Made by a program: the position numbers and the translations under genes
Shown here: in pieces, positions 1-7,472 of the stretch
Position numbering within the stretch: position 1 is the first letter of the stretch
How the letters are laid out: every line of letters starts with the position of its first letter
Notes under the pieces: generated by a model
What the model was told of the DNA's origin: nothing
Databases searched by the model: none
Seen by the model: the letters and a program-made list of their open reading frames with translations, nothing else
DNA from: DASUWK01 sp036378435
Lineage (GTDB): Bacteria; Chloroflexota; Dormibacteria; Dormibacterales; Dormibacteraceae
Length of the DNA stretch: 34,556 nt
NCBI GenBank assembly: GCA_036378435.1
Contig: DASUWK010000042.1
Span: 1-34,556 of the forward strand
Direction: 5' to 3'

Positions 1-21
1 GTGGCGCCCTGCTAAGGTCCG

Positions 22-55
22 GTGGCGTACAGCGGTGATTTGTGGGGAGCAGTGG
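22..55 (+). promoter_or_regulatory. Candidate MraZ-binding repeats upstream of mraZ
   Basis: Four GTGG/GCGG cores sit exactly 10 bp apart, at 22-25 (GTGG), 32-35 (GCGG), 42-45 (GTGG) and 52-55 (GTGG). MraZ of E. coli autoregulates the dcw cluster by binding TGGG-type direct repeats separated by 5 bp, giving the same 10-bp period. The location about 165 bp upstream of mraZ fits an autoregulatory operator. The core is not exactly TGGG, so the assignment is inference from period, core similarity and position. Confidence 0.5.
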
Positions 56-67
56 TGAAAATACAGT
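40..67 (+). promoter_or_regulatory. Possible weak promoter overlapping the MraZ-box-like repeats
   Basis: TTGTGG at 40-45 could be a -35 and TACAGT at 62-67 a -10, with a 16-bp spacer. The -35 lies inside the 10-bp repeat array, the arrangement expected of an autorepressed promoter. The match to consensus is modest and no transcript data are available. Confidence 0.3.
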
Positions 68-162
68 CAACGTCGCAGCATTCGTCGCAGCAAACGCTCA
101 AGTACGACACGCAGCCCTCCCTCCTCCTAGCGCTGCTCCCCGTCACTGCTGTCGCCGCCCGG

Positions 163-210
163 GAAGCGCGCAACGCCCGGAACGCTCGTAACGCCCGCAA
201 CGCGCGCAAC
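163..210 (+). repeat. 9-bp tandem repeat in the mraZ leader
   Basis: About five tandem copies of a 9-bp unit close to AACGCNCGN run from 163 to 210, with clear copies at 172, 181, 190 and 199 and a partial AAC at 208. The array ends 8 bp before the mraZ ATG. There is no Shine-Dalgarno sequence between the array and the start codon, so the array occupies the ribosome-loading zone. Whether it acts as RNA structure, as a protein site or is only slippage-derived cannot be decided from the sequence. Confidence 0.7.
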
Positions 211-218
211 TAGCGTGG

Positions 219-650
219 ATGTTCGCCGGTACCTACCGGGTCAAAGTCGACGCCAAGGGCAGGCTGGCGATCCCGCACAGGCTCCGGAGCGGGCTGGGCG
301 AGGGGAGTCACATCTCGATCGGCCCGGACGGAGTGCTGGTGATCTACACCCCGGAGGAATTCGAGAAGGTCGCGCAAGCGGTCCCGGCGCCCTGGCAGGC
401 GAACGAGGGGCAGCGGCAGTTCCGCCGCCTTCTGTACTCGCTGGCACAGCCGTGCGAGTTCGACAGCCAGGGCCGAGTGACCCTGACGCCGGAGCAGCGC
501 CGCTACTCGGGGATCGAGCACAGCTCGACCGTCGTGGTGGTGGGCAGTGGGGACCTGGTCGAGATGTGGCCAGAGGCCCGCTGGGACAGCTACTCCGCCG
601 ACGCGCAGCCTCGGTTCACCGACCTCGTTAGCGAAATCTTCAAGGGCTGA
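219..650 (+). CDS. mraZ: Transcriptional regulator MraZ
   Basis: This 143-aa protein begins MFAGTYRVKVDAKGRLAIP, the canonical start of MraZ, so the ATG at 219 is secure despite having no SD sequence. MraZ has two tandem SpoVT/AbrB-like DNA-binding modules, each with a DxKGR-type loop; the second is seen near residues 82-92 (EFDSQGRVTLTP). In other bacteria MraZ forms ring oligomers that bind direct repeats and represses the dcw operon. It is the first gene of the cluster, as usual, and 10-bp spaced repeats lie upstream at 22-55. Its stop codon is in the same reading frame as the next gene, rsmH, which follows almost immediately. Confidence 0.96.
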   Translation: MFAGTYRVKVDAKGRLAIPHRLRSGLGEGSHISIGPDGVLVIYTPEEFEKVAQAVPAPWQANEGQRQFRRLLYSLAQPCEFDSQGRVTLTPEQRRYSGIEHSSTVVVVGSGDLVEMWPEARWDSYSADAQPRFTDLVSEIFKG

Positions 651-653
651 CAC

Positions 654-1520
654 ACGGCCCACGACCCAGCACTTTCACAAGAGGTAATAGAGCTTCTCGA
701 GCCCCGTCCGGGCGCGGTCTTCGTCGACTGCACGCTGGGCGGGGCAGGCCACGCACTTGAGCTGTTGACCCGAAGCCGGCCCGGCGGCCGGCTGCTGGGT
801 CTGGATCGCGACCCCGCAGCCATCGCACGAGCACGCGAGCGTCTCGCCGAGTTCGGCGAGAACGCGGCCTCCGTGCAGGCCAACTTCGATTCGCTCGGAG
901 AGGTGGCGGCGGCGCACGATCTTGGCGCGGTCGACGGAATCCTCTTCGATCTCGGGGTCTCGAGCTTCCAGCTCGACGAGCCCGAACGAGGATTCGCGAT
1001 TCGCGCCGACGGCCCGTTGGACATGCGGCTCGATCCGACGAGCGGCCGGCCCGCCGCCGACCTCGTCAACCGACTGCCCGAGCGCGAGCTCGCCGGCTTG
1101 ATCCGCGAGCTCGGCGAGGAACGGTGGGCCGCGCGCATCGCCGGCTTCGTCGTCGCCCGGCGCCCCCTCAGAACTACACGGGACCTCGCCGCCGCCGTCG
1201 AAGCGGCCGTCCCGCGGGGCGCCTGGCCGCGACGGATCCACCCCGCCACGCGGACTTTCCAGGCGTTGAGGATCGCCGTCAACGACGAGCTCGGCAGCCT
1301 CGAGCGCGCACTGCCCCAAGCCGCCCTGCTCCTGCGACCGGGCGGCCGGCTCGTGGTGATCAGCTTCCACTCGCTGGAAGACCGGATCGTCAAGCGCTTC
1401 ATTCGCGACGAACCGTCGCTCAAACGGATCAACCCAACCCCCCTGACCCCCTCGGCGGCGGAGACCGGGCGCAACCGTCGCGCCCGCTCCGCCCGCTTGA
1501 GGGGTGCCGAGAAGCTCTAG
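654..1520 (+). CDS. rsmH: 16S rRNA (cytosine1402-N4)-methyltransferase RsmH (MraW), probable ACG start
   Basis: RsmH uses S-adenosylmethionine to methylate C1402 of 16S rRNA. Homology begins just after the mraZ stop: HDPALSQEVIELL matches the family's HxPVLLxEVL opening, then VDCTLGGAGH is the SAM motif I. FDLGVSSFQLDEPERGF and the C-terminal SFHSLEDRIVK block are also family signatures. There is no ATG, GTG or TTG in frame between the mraZ TGA (648) and TTG 765, and starting at 765 would delete motif I. The only near-cognate codon at the right place is ACG at 654, with AAGGG at 642-646 seven bases upstream. From there the protein is 288 aa, normal for the family. The product is certain; the start is inferred. 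Confidence 0.9.
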   Translation, partial: TAHDPALSQEVIELLEPRPGAVFVDCTLGGAGHALELLTRSRPGGRLLGLDRDPAAIARARERLAEFGENAASVQANFDSLGEVAAAHDLGAVDGILFDLGVSSFQLDEPERGFAIRADGPLDMRLDPTSGRPAADLVNRLPERELAGLIRELGEERWAARIAGFVVARRPLRTTRDLAAAVEAAVPRGAWPRRIHPATRTFQALRIAVNDELGSLERALPQAALLLRPGGRLVVISFHSLEDRIVKRFIRDEPSLKRINPTPLTPSAAETGRNRRARSARLRGAEKL

Positions 1521-1541
1521 CGACCTCGCACTTTCACCAAG

Positions 1542-1583
1542 GCCCAGGGCAGGACTTACCCCCAAACCCGCCCTGTCCTGGGC
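1542..1583 (+). other. Strong hairpin between rsmH and ftsL
   Basis: The arms GCCCAGGGCAGG (1542-1553) and CCTGTCCTGGGC (1572-1583) pair over 12 bp with one G-U pair, closing an 18-base loop. There is no T-run after it, so it is not a classical intrinsic terminator. It lies in the only intergenic gap of any size (97 bp) in the first half of the dcw cluster and could act as an attenuator, processing site or mRNA stabiliser. Function is inference. Confidence 0.6.
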
Positions 1584-1617
1584 ACCACCCCAAAAGGACA
1601 ACGAGGCAATTGACCTG

Positions 1618-2124
1618 GTGACGACCCTGCAAACAATTTCACCCCGCCTGACGCGCCCCCAGCAGCGTCCGCGTGTACGCGCGTCCGCGCCGGTCCGACG
1701 TCGGCGCTCGCGCTGGCACCCGCCGCCGCAGCGGACGAGGGTTCGCGTGCCGATGCCCGCGATCGCCCTGCGCATCGATCGCAGCCTCCGGCTGTACATC
1801 GCAGGCGCCGCGGTCTTGCTCGTCGTGCTCGTGTATCTGATCCAGGCGGCGCAGGTGACGGCGGCCTCCTACCGCATCGAGCAGCTGCAGTCCAGCCAGC
1901 AGAGCCTGGTCGCCGAGCAGTCACAGCTGCAGTACGAGGAAGCGAGCTTGCAGGCGCCGGCCCGGGTCCAGGCCGAGGCCAGCCGAACCGGCATGCAGCG
2001 CGCCGCCCCAGCGGCCTACCTGCCGAGCCGCTCGGTGGCCGTCAACCTGCTCGCGCCGATCGACGGCGTTACGAGCACAGACCAACCCTTCTGGTCGCGG
2101 CTGGTCGCCGCGATCTGGCGCTAG
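1618..2124 (+). CDS. ftsL: FtsL/DivIC-like divisome protein
   Basis: A 168-aa bitopic protein. A long, very basic, proline-rich cytoplasmic tail (about residues 1-55) precedes one transmembrane segment (LYIAGAAVLLVVLVYLIQAA, about residues 59-78). A Gln/Leu-rich periplasmic coiled coil follows (QLQSSQQSLVAEQSQLQYEE). This topology and its position between rsmH and ftsI are typical of FtsL, which joins FtsQ and FtsB/DivIC to activate FtsWI. Primary sequence is poorly conserved in this family, so the name rests on architecture and context. The GTG at 1618 has GAGG at 1603-1606 eleven bases upstream; a shorter form from ATG 1753 would keep the membrane segment. The stop is 3 bp before ftsI. Confidence 0.8.
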   Translation: MTTLQTISPRLTRPQQRPRVRASAPVRRRRSRWHPPPQRTRVRVPMPAIALRIDRSLRLYIAGAAVLLVVLVYLIQAAQVTAASYRIEQLQSSQQSLVAEQSQLQYEEASLQAPARVQAEASRTGMQRAAPAAYLPSRSVAVNLLAPIDGVTSTDQPFWSRLVAAIWR

Positions 2125-2127
2125 CCC

Positions 2128-3933
2128 GTGGCCGTAGGCGCGGAGCGCTGGAGCCGCCCCAACGGCGACTTCCACACCGCGCCCCGCCGCGCGGCAGCCG
2201 CAGTCACCGTTCGGCGGTCCGGCGAGGAGCTGCACCGGCTGCGTGTGCTCTGGCTGCTGGCGGCCGCCGCCTTGCTGGCGTCGACGGTGTGGACGCGGAT
2301 GGCGTATTGGCAGATCAGCCAGCACGGACGGCTGTCCGCTATCGCCGAAGCCCAGTACTCGAAGTACGTCGATCTGCCCTCGACTCGCGGCATGATCTAC
2401 GACTCCTCCGGCCGTCCGCTCGCCGTCGACACGACCGTGTACGACGTCTTCGTCTCGCCTTCGCAGATCCCCGCCGGCCAGCGCGAGGCGCTGGCCGAGC
2501 AGCTGGCCGCGGCGCTCAACGTTCCGCGCGACCCGCTGCTGGGCGTGCTCTCGTCCGGCAAGCAGTTCGCCTACGTGGCCAAGCGTGTGTCGAAGACGAT
2601 CGCCGACCGCCTGACCGCGCTTCAGCTGCCCAGCGTGGGGCTGCAGCCTGAGCAGCAGCGCTCCTATCTCCCCGGCGCGGTTCCCGGAACCTCGCTCGCC
2701 TCAAACCTGCTCGGCTTCGTCAACTACGACGGGCAGGGTCAGTACGGGGTCGAGGGCTACTACGACCAGGCGCTGGCCGGCAAGGCCGGTTACGAGACCA
2801 CCTACCGCGATCTGGCGGGCAACGAGATCGTCCTCGGCTCGAGGACTCAGAAACTGCCGGTGAACGGCTCGAGCCTCACGTTGACTCTCGACTCGGACAT
2901 CCAGTTCGCGGCCGAGCAGGCGATCGCCGGCGGCGTGCAGGCCGCGCATGCGGAGTCGGGCAGCGTGCTGATCATGGACCCGCACACCGGCGGCATCATC
3001 GCGTGGGCCGACTACCCGGGCTACGACGCCAACCAGTTCCAGAGCACCGACGTCGGCCGGTTCCAGGACCCGATGGTCTCGTACCTCTACGAGCCGGGCT
3101 CCGTGATGAAGGTGGTCACGCTGGCCGGCGCGTTGGAGGACCACGCGATCACACCGACGACCACGATCAACGACCCGGGCTACATCGGCGTCGGGGGCTA
3201 CACCCTCCACGACTGGGACCTCGCCAGCCACGGGACGGTCACGATGACTCGCGTTCTGGACGACTCGCTTAACGTCGGCGCCGTCCGGGCCATGCAGATG
3301 GAAGGCTCGAGCGCCTTCTATCGCAACCTGGAGGCCTTCGGCTTCGGCAAGCCCTCAGGCGTCGACGTGCTGGGCGAGAACCGCCAGGCCGCCGGGCTCG
3401 CGCCCCTCGACCAGTGGTCGACGGTCCAGGTCGCGACCACGAGCTTCGGCCAGGGCATCGCCGTGAACATGGTCCAGATGCTGTCCGCGGTGAACGTCAT
3501 CGCCAACGGCGGCCGCTGGGCGCAGCCCCACGTGGTGGCGGCAGTCGGGGACAAGGCCAGCGCCGCGGCGAGCGTCCCCGCGCGCCAGGTCGTCACCACA
3601 CAGACGGCCCAGCTGATGACGTCGATGATGGAGGACGTCGTCCAGCACGGCTCGGGCTGGAAGGCGCGGGTGCCGGGCTTCCAGAACGACGAGGCCGGCA
3701 AGACCGGAACCTCTCAGATTCCGCAGAACGGCGGGTACTCCGACCAGGTCTGGGCGTCGTACGTGGGCTTCCTGCCGGCCACCAACCCGCAGTTCACGAT
3801 GCTGGTCGTGGTGCGCAAGCCGAACAACGGCTCGTCCGACCACAACGAGGGCTACTACGTGTCCGGACCGATCTGGAAGGAGATCGCGCAGGCGATCGTC
3901 GTCGAGCGCCGGCTCAGCCCCGAAGCGCACTAA
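2128..3933 (+). CDS. ftsI: Peptidoglycan transpeptidase FtsI (PBP3, class B PBP)
   Basis: This 601-aa class B penicillin-binding protein crosslinks septal peptidoglycan with FtsW. After a cytoplasmic tail there is one membrane segment near residues 40-56 (VLWLLAAAALLASTVW). The dimerisation/pedestal domain opens with STRGMIYDSSGRPLAV. The three active-site motifs are S325-V-M-K328 (in YEPGSVMK), S380-L-N382 and K525-T-G-T. No PASTA domain follows; the protein ends soon after the transpeptidase fold. The GTG start at 2128 lies 3 bp after the ftsL stop. FtsI in this position is usually followed by murE, but here murF comes next. Confidence 0.96.
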   Translation: MAVGAERWSRPNGDFHTAPRRAAAAVTVRRSGEELHRLRVLWLLAAAALLASTVWTRMAYWQISQHGRLSAIAEAQYSKYVDLPSTRGMIYDSSGRPLAVDTTVYDVFVSPSQIPAGQREALAEQLAAALNVPRDPLLGVLSSGKQFAYVAKRVSKTIADRLTALQLPSVGLQPEQQRSYLPGAVPGTSLASNLLGFVNYDGQGQYGVEGYYDQALAGKAGYETTYRDLAGNEIVLGSRTQKLPVNGSSLTLTLDSDIQFAAEQAIAGGVQAAHAESGSVLIMDPHTGGIIAWADYPGYDANQFQSTDVGRFQDPMVSYLYEPGSVMKVVTLAGALEDHAITPTTTINDPGYIGVGGYTLHDWDLASHGTVTMTRVLDDSLNVGAVRAMQMEGSSAFYRNLEAFGFGKPSGVDVLGENRQAAGLAPLDQWSTVQVATTSFGQGIAVNMVQMLSAVNVIANGGRWAQPHVVAAVGDKASAAASVPARQVVTTQTAQLMTSMMEDVVQHGSGWKARVPGFQNDEAGKTGTSQIPQNGGYSDQVWASYVGFLPATNPQFTMLVVVRKPNNGSSDHNEGYYVSGPIWKEIAQAIVVERRLSPEAH

Positions 3934-3964
3934 CGCACCGGCGTCCCCGTACGTTCTTACAGCG

Positions 3965-5275
3965 ATGCGCTACTCGCTCGCCGACGTCGCGCGGGTTGCC
4001 GGCGGCCGCTACTCGGGTGAGCCGCTGGAGGTCGACGCCTACGCGACCGATTCCCGCAGGGCGAGCGCTGGCACTCTCTTCTTCGCGCTGAAGGGCGCCG
4101 AGCTCGACGGCCACGACTTCGTCGCGGACGCGGCCGCCAGGGGAGCGACGGGCGTCGTGGTCGAGCGGCCGCTCGACATCGCTGCGCCGCAAGTCGTCGT
4201 TGACAGCACCTGGGAGGCGCTCTTCGCGCTGGCGGCCGACGCCCTGCACGCGACGGGCCCGCTGGCGGTGGGCGTCACCGGCAGCAACGGTAAGACGTCG
4301 ACCAAGGATTTCGTGGCCGCCGCCCTCGGCGGGCGCTACCGCGCCCTCAAGACCGAGGGCAACCTCAACACCGAGACGGGCGTGCCGCTCACGCTGCTGC
4401 GGCTGGAGCCGGGCGTCCACACGGCGCTGGTGGCTGAGATGGGCATGCAGGGCCCGGGGGAGATCGCACGCCTGGCCAAGCTGGTCCAGCCGGCGATCGG
4501 CGTGATCACGGTGATCGGGACCGTGCACCTGGAGTTCTTCCCCAGCCGCGAGGACCTGGCGCGGGCCAAGGGCGAGCTGCTCGAAGCGCTGCCTCCCGAC
4601 GGGGTGGCAGTGCTCAACGCGGACGATCCCTACACGGAGCTGCTGCGCTCGCTCACGACCGCGAGGATCGTCACCTTCGGCGGCGAGGGCGCCGACTACG
4701 CGGTGCAGGACTACGTGGGCTCGACGTTCTCCGTGCGCGGCCACGAGGTCCACCTCCAGCTGCCCGGCCGGCACCAGGCGCTCAACGCGGCGGCCGCGCT
4801 GGCCGTCGCCGAGGCCGCGGGCGTCCCGCTGGCGGAGGCGGCGCCTCGCCTCGCCGAGGTGGCGCCGGCCAAGGGACGCATGCGCGAGGTCCGCGCCGCG
4901 CGCGGCTTCACGATCTTGGACGACTCCTACAACGCGAGCCCCGAGTCCATGGAAGCCGCGTTCGCGGTGGTCGCCGAGCACCCGGGGAGGCGGCGCTTGG
5001 CGGTGCTGGGCGAGATGCGCGAGCTCGGCGCCCTTGCCGGCCCCGAGCACGAGCGGATCGGCCGGCTCGCCAAGGACGTCTTCGACGGCGTCGCTGTCGT
5101 CGACACGGGGGAGGCCGGCAAGCTCGCCACCGCCGCCGGCGCTGAGCTCGTGCCGGATGCCGAGGCCGCACGTCTTTGGGTGCAGGAACACGCGGGCGAG
5201 GGCGACCTCGTGCTGGTGAAGGCCTCACGAGGGGTGGCTCTCGAAAGGCTGGTCGACGCGCTGGTCGAGTCGTGA
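3965..5275 (+). CDS. murF: UDP-N-acetylmuramoyl-tripeptide--D-alanyl-D-alanine ligase MurF
   Basis: MurF adds D-Ala-D-Ala to UDP-MurNAc-tripeptide using ATP in the cytoplasm. The 436-aa protein has the MurF N-terminal substrate domain (DSRRASAGTLFFALKG), the ATP P-loop G106-S-N-G-K110-T-S-T and the central NTEtGVPLTLLRL block characteristic of MurF rather than MurE. The C-terminal Mur ligase domain contains ILDDSYNASPESM. Start ATG 3965 has no clear SD and lies 31 bp after ftsI, one of the larger gaps in this operon. The stop overlaps the GTG start of mraY (GTGA). Substrate specificity for the third amino acid cannot be read here because murE is not in the window. Confidence 0.95.
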   Translation: MRYSLADVARVAGGRYSGEPLEVDAYATDSRRASAGTLFFALKGAELDGHDFVADAAARGATGVVVERPLDIAAPQVVVDSTWEALFALAADALHATGPLAVGVTGSNGKTSTKDFVAAALGGRYRALKTEGNLNTETGVPLTLLRLEPGVHTALVAEMGMQGPGEIARLAKLVQPAIGVITVIGTVHLEFFPSREDLARAKGELLEALPPDGVAVLNADDPYTELLRSLTTARIVTFGGEGADYAVQDYVGSTFSVRGHEVHLQLPGRHQALNAAAALAVAEAAGVPLAEAAPRLAEVAPAKGRMREVRAARGFTILDDSYNASPESMEAAFAVVAEHPGRRRLAVLGEMRELGALAGPEHERIGRLAKDVFDGVAVVDTGEAGKLATAAGAELVPDAEAARLWVQEHAGEGDLVLVKASRGVALERLVDALVES

Positions 5276-6204
5276 TCCAGGACCTGCTGACCTTCGCGGT
5301 GACCTTCGCGGTGGCCATCGCTCTCTACCCGCCCTTCATCCGGCTCCTGAAGCGGCGCCGGGCCGGGCAGGTCATCCAGGCCGAGCTGCCCGAGGCTCAC
5401 CAGCGCAAGGCCGGCACTCCGACCGCGGGCGGGATCCTGTTCACGGCGCTCGCTCTGGTCGGTGGCGCGCTGGCCTGGCGGGCCGGCCATGCCGGCGCCG
5501 CGGCGCCGCTCGTCGGGCTGGCCGCCGGCGGCCTGATCGGGCTGGCGGACGACCTCCGCAAGCTGCGGGTCGGCTCTCTCGGGATACCCGCGCGCGCCAA
5601 GTTCCCGCTCCAGCTGCTGCTGGCGGTCCCGGTCGCGTATCTCGCGCACAACGGACACCAGTGGCCGATCGGCCCGGACCTCGGCGCTTGGTACTGGCCG
5701 GTCGCGGTCGTGGCGATCGCCGGCACCGCCAACGCCGTGAACATCTCTGACGGCATCGACGGGCTCTGCGCGGGCCTGTCGATCATCGCGCTGCTGGCGC
5801 TGCTGTTCGGCGTCCCGAACGCGCAGCCCGGCGAGAAGGCGACCGGCCTGGTGCTGCTGGGGGGCGTCGCGGCGTTCCTCGTCTACAACCGCCATCCCGC
5901 GCGAGTCTTCATGGGCGATGCCGGGGCCCTGGCGATCGGCTACGCAATCGCGGCCATGGCGATTGCCCAGGGCTACGTGCTGGCGCTGCTGATCGCCGGT
6001 TTCGTGTTCGAGATCGAGACGCTCTCTGTCATCATTCAGGTCGCCTACTTCAAGGCGACGAAAGGTCGCCGCGTCTTCAAGATGACCCCGATTCACCTCA
6101 CGTTCCAGTTAGAGGGTTGGTCTGAGAACAGGATCGCCCTGAGCTTTTGGTCGGCGGCTGCCGTGGCCGGCCTGCTGGCAGCCGGGGCGACCCGTTGGCT
6201 CTGA
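5272..6204 (+). CDS. mraY: Phospho-N-acetylmuramoyl-pentapeptide-transferase MraY, atypical HHH motif
   Basis: MraY is the integral membrane enzyme that transfers phospho-MurNAc-pentapeptide to undecaprenyl phosphate, giving lipid I. The 310-aa protein is hydrophobic throughout. It carries HQRKAGTPTAGG, the GLADDLRK aspartate pair, the NAVNISDGIDGL block and MGDAGALAIG. The motif near the C-terminus, normally PxHHHFE/QxxGW, reads PIHLTFQLEGW: the first histidine (residue 275) is kept and the next two are Leu and Thr. All catalytic aspartates are present, so an active enzyme is likely. GTG 5272 is chosen because it overlaps the murF stop and gives a normal N-terminus; longer upstream forms would lie inside murF. 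Confidence 0.92.
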   Translation: MIQDLLTFAVTFAVAIALYPPFIRLLKRRRAGQVIQAELPEAHQRKAGTPTAGGILFTALALVGGALAWRAGHAGAAAPLVGLAAGGLIGLADDLRKLRVGSLGIPARAKFPLQLLLAVPVAYLAHNGHQWPIGPDLGAWYWPVAVVAIAGTANAVNISDGIDGLCAGLSIIALLALLFGVPNAQPGEKATGLVLLGGVAAFLVYNRHPARVFMGDAGALAIGYAIAAMAIAQGYVLALLIAGFVFEIETLSVIIQVAYFKATKGRRVFKMTPIHLTFQLEGWSENRIALSFWSAAAVAGLLAAGATRWL

Positions 6205-7472
6205 GTGAACCCGCACTCGTAGTCGGTCTCGCACGCAGCGGGCTCGCGATCACCAAGTTCCTTGTCTCGCGAGGCGCCGGCGTACGCGTCTGCGACCGGC
6301 GACCCGCCGCGGAGCTGGCCGACTTCGTCGAGCGGCTGCCGCCTGGCGTCGAGACCGTGCTCGGCGGCTACGACCATTCCGTGCTCGACGGCGTCAACAC
6401 CGTCTACGCGAGCCCCGGCGTCTGGTGGGACGACCCGCTGCTGGAGTCAGCCCGGCGGCGCCGGCTGCACCTGTCCAGCGAGATGGACCTCTTCTTCCAG
6501 CTCTGCCCGGCGCCGATCGTCGGCATCACCGGCACCAACGGAAAGACGACGACGACTGAGATGACCGGCCGCCTGCTGCGGCGCGGCGAACGGCCGGTGC
6601 TGGTGGGCGGCAACACCGGCGACACCGTGATCGACCGGCTCGACGAGATCACGGCGGAGCACACGGTGGTGCTCGAGCTGTCCAGCTTCCAGATCGAGTC
6701 GATCGAGAAGCCGCGGCCGCACATCGCGGTGGTTCTGAACGTGACGCGCGACCACCTCGACCGCCACCACGACTTCGAGAGCTACGCGGCGCTGAAGCGG
6801 AAGCTGGTCGAGTTCCTGCGGCCCGACGACTGGGCCGTGCTGAACAGCCGCGACTCCGTCGTGCGCAGCTTCGCTGATTCGACGCGCGCGCGCGTCGTCT
6901 GGTTCGACGAGCACCGCCCGCTGCCGGAGCTCAGCGTGCCCGGCCCGCACAACTTGGAGAACGCCCTCGCCGCGGCGGCGGTGGCGCGAATCTGCGGCGT
7001 CGACGACGGCGCCGTGCTCGCGGAGCTGCGTTCCTTCCCGGGCGTCGAGCACCGCATCGAGCTCGTCGGCGAGTGGGGCGGCGTCCGCTGGTACAACGAC
7101 TCGAAGGCGACCAACCCGGACTCCGCGCTGGTGGCGCTGCGCGCCTTCGGCGACGAGCCCATCGTCCTGATCGCGGGCGGGTACGGCAGCGGTTTCGAGC
7201 TCGGGCCGTGGCTCGAGGAGATCAGCCGGCGGGTGGCCAAGGTCGTCCTGCTGGGCGAGTCCGCGCCCGAGCTGGCGGCAGCGCTCGGCGACCAAGCGCC
7301 CGTCGCGGTCGCGGCAGGCCTGGCGCAGGCCGTGGACCTGGCCCGCGAGACCGCCGAACCCGGGTCGGTCGTGCTCTTCAGCCCCGGCTACAAGAGCTTC
7401 GACATGTTCCACGACTTCGAGGATCGAGGCCGCCAGTTCAAAGCCGAGGTCCGAAGGCAGCTCGATGCCTGA
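6195..7472 (+). CDS. murD: UDP-N-acetylmuramoyl-L-alanine--D-glutamate ligase MurD
   Basis: MurD adds D-Glu to UDP-MurNAc-L-Ala. The 425-aa protein has an N-terminal Rossmann-like UDP-binding domain (VVGLARSGLAITKFL), the ATP-binding loop G113-T-N-G-K117-TTTTE, the ELSSFQIESI block typical of MurD, NVTRDHLDRH, and C-terminal YNDSKATNPDSALVAL. It ends in the typical LFSPGYKSFDMF block. The start is most likely TTG 6195, which overlaps mraY by 10 bp and places the Rossmann strand at the right distance; a start further upstream would add about 16 residues encoded inside mraY. The stop overlaps ftsW by 8 bp. Confidence 0.94.
   Translation: MALSEPALVVGLARSGLAITKFLVSRGAGVRVCDRRPAAELADFVERLPPGVETVLGGYDHSVLDGVNTVYASPGVWWDDPLLESARRRRLHLSSEMDLFFQLCPAPIVGITGTNGKTTTTEMTGRLLRRGERPVLVGGNTGDTVIDRLDEITAEHTVVLELSSFQIESIEKPRPHIAVVLNVTRDHLDRHHDFESYAALKRKLVEFLRPDDWAVLNSRDSVVRSFADSTRARVVWFDEHRPLPELSVPGPHNLENALAAAAVARICGVDDGAVLAELRSFPGVEHRIELVGEWGGVRWYNDSKATNPDSALVALRAFGDEPIVLIAGGYGSGFELGPWLEEISRRVAKVVLLGESAPELAAALGDQAPVAVAAGLAQAVDLARETAEPGSVVLFSPGYKSFDMFHDFEDRGRQFKAEVRRQLDA

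Noticed and set aside
71..92. Direct repeat CGTCGCAGCA, two copies 12 bp apart
   Set aside because: Short and only two copies; not distinguishable from chance, and outside the 10-bp array.
22..213. A 63-codon + strand frame ending in repeated Ala-Arg-Asn
   Set aside because: The peptide repeat is just the 9-bp tandem repeat read in frame; the frame overlaps regulatory DNA and lacks homology or an SD.
648..650. Selenocysteine at the mraZ TGA
   Set aside because: No SECIS-like stem immediately downstream, and MraZ ends normally here; near-cognate initiation of rsmH is simpler.
669..1540. GCACTTTCAC occurring shortly after both the mraZ and rsmH stops (669 and 1528)
   Set aside because: A shared 10-mer is expected by chance many times in 34 kb; no further similarity extends from it.
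3914..5191. A 425-codon minus-strand frame opposite murF
   Set aside because: It is a compositional shadow with His/Arg/Val-rich sequence and no recognisable domain.
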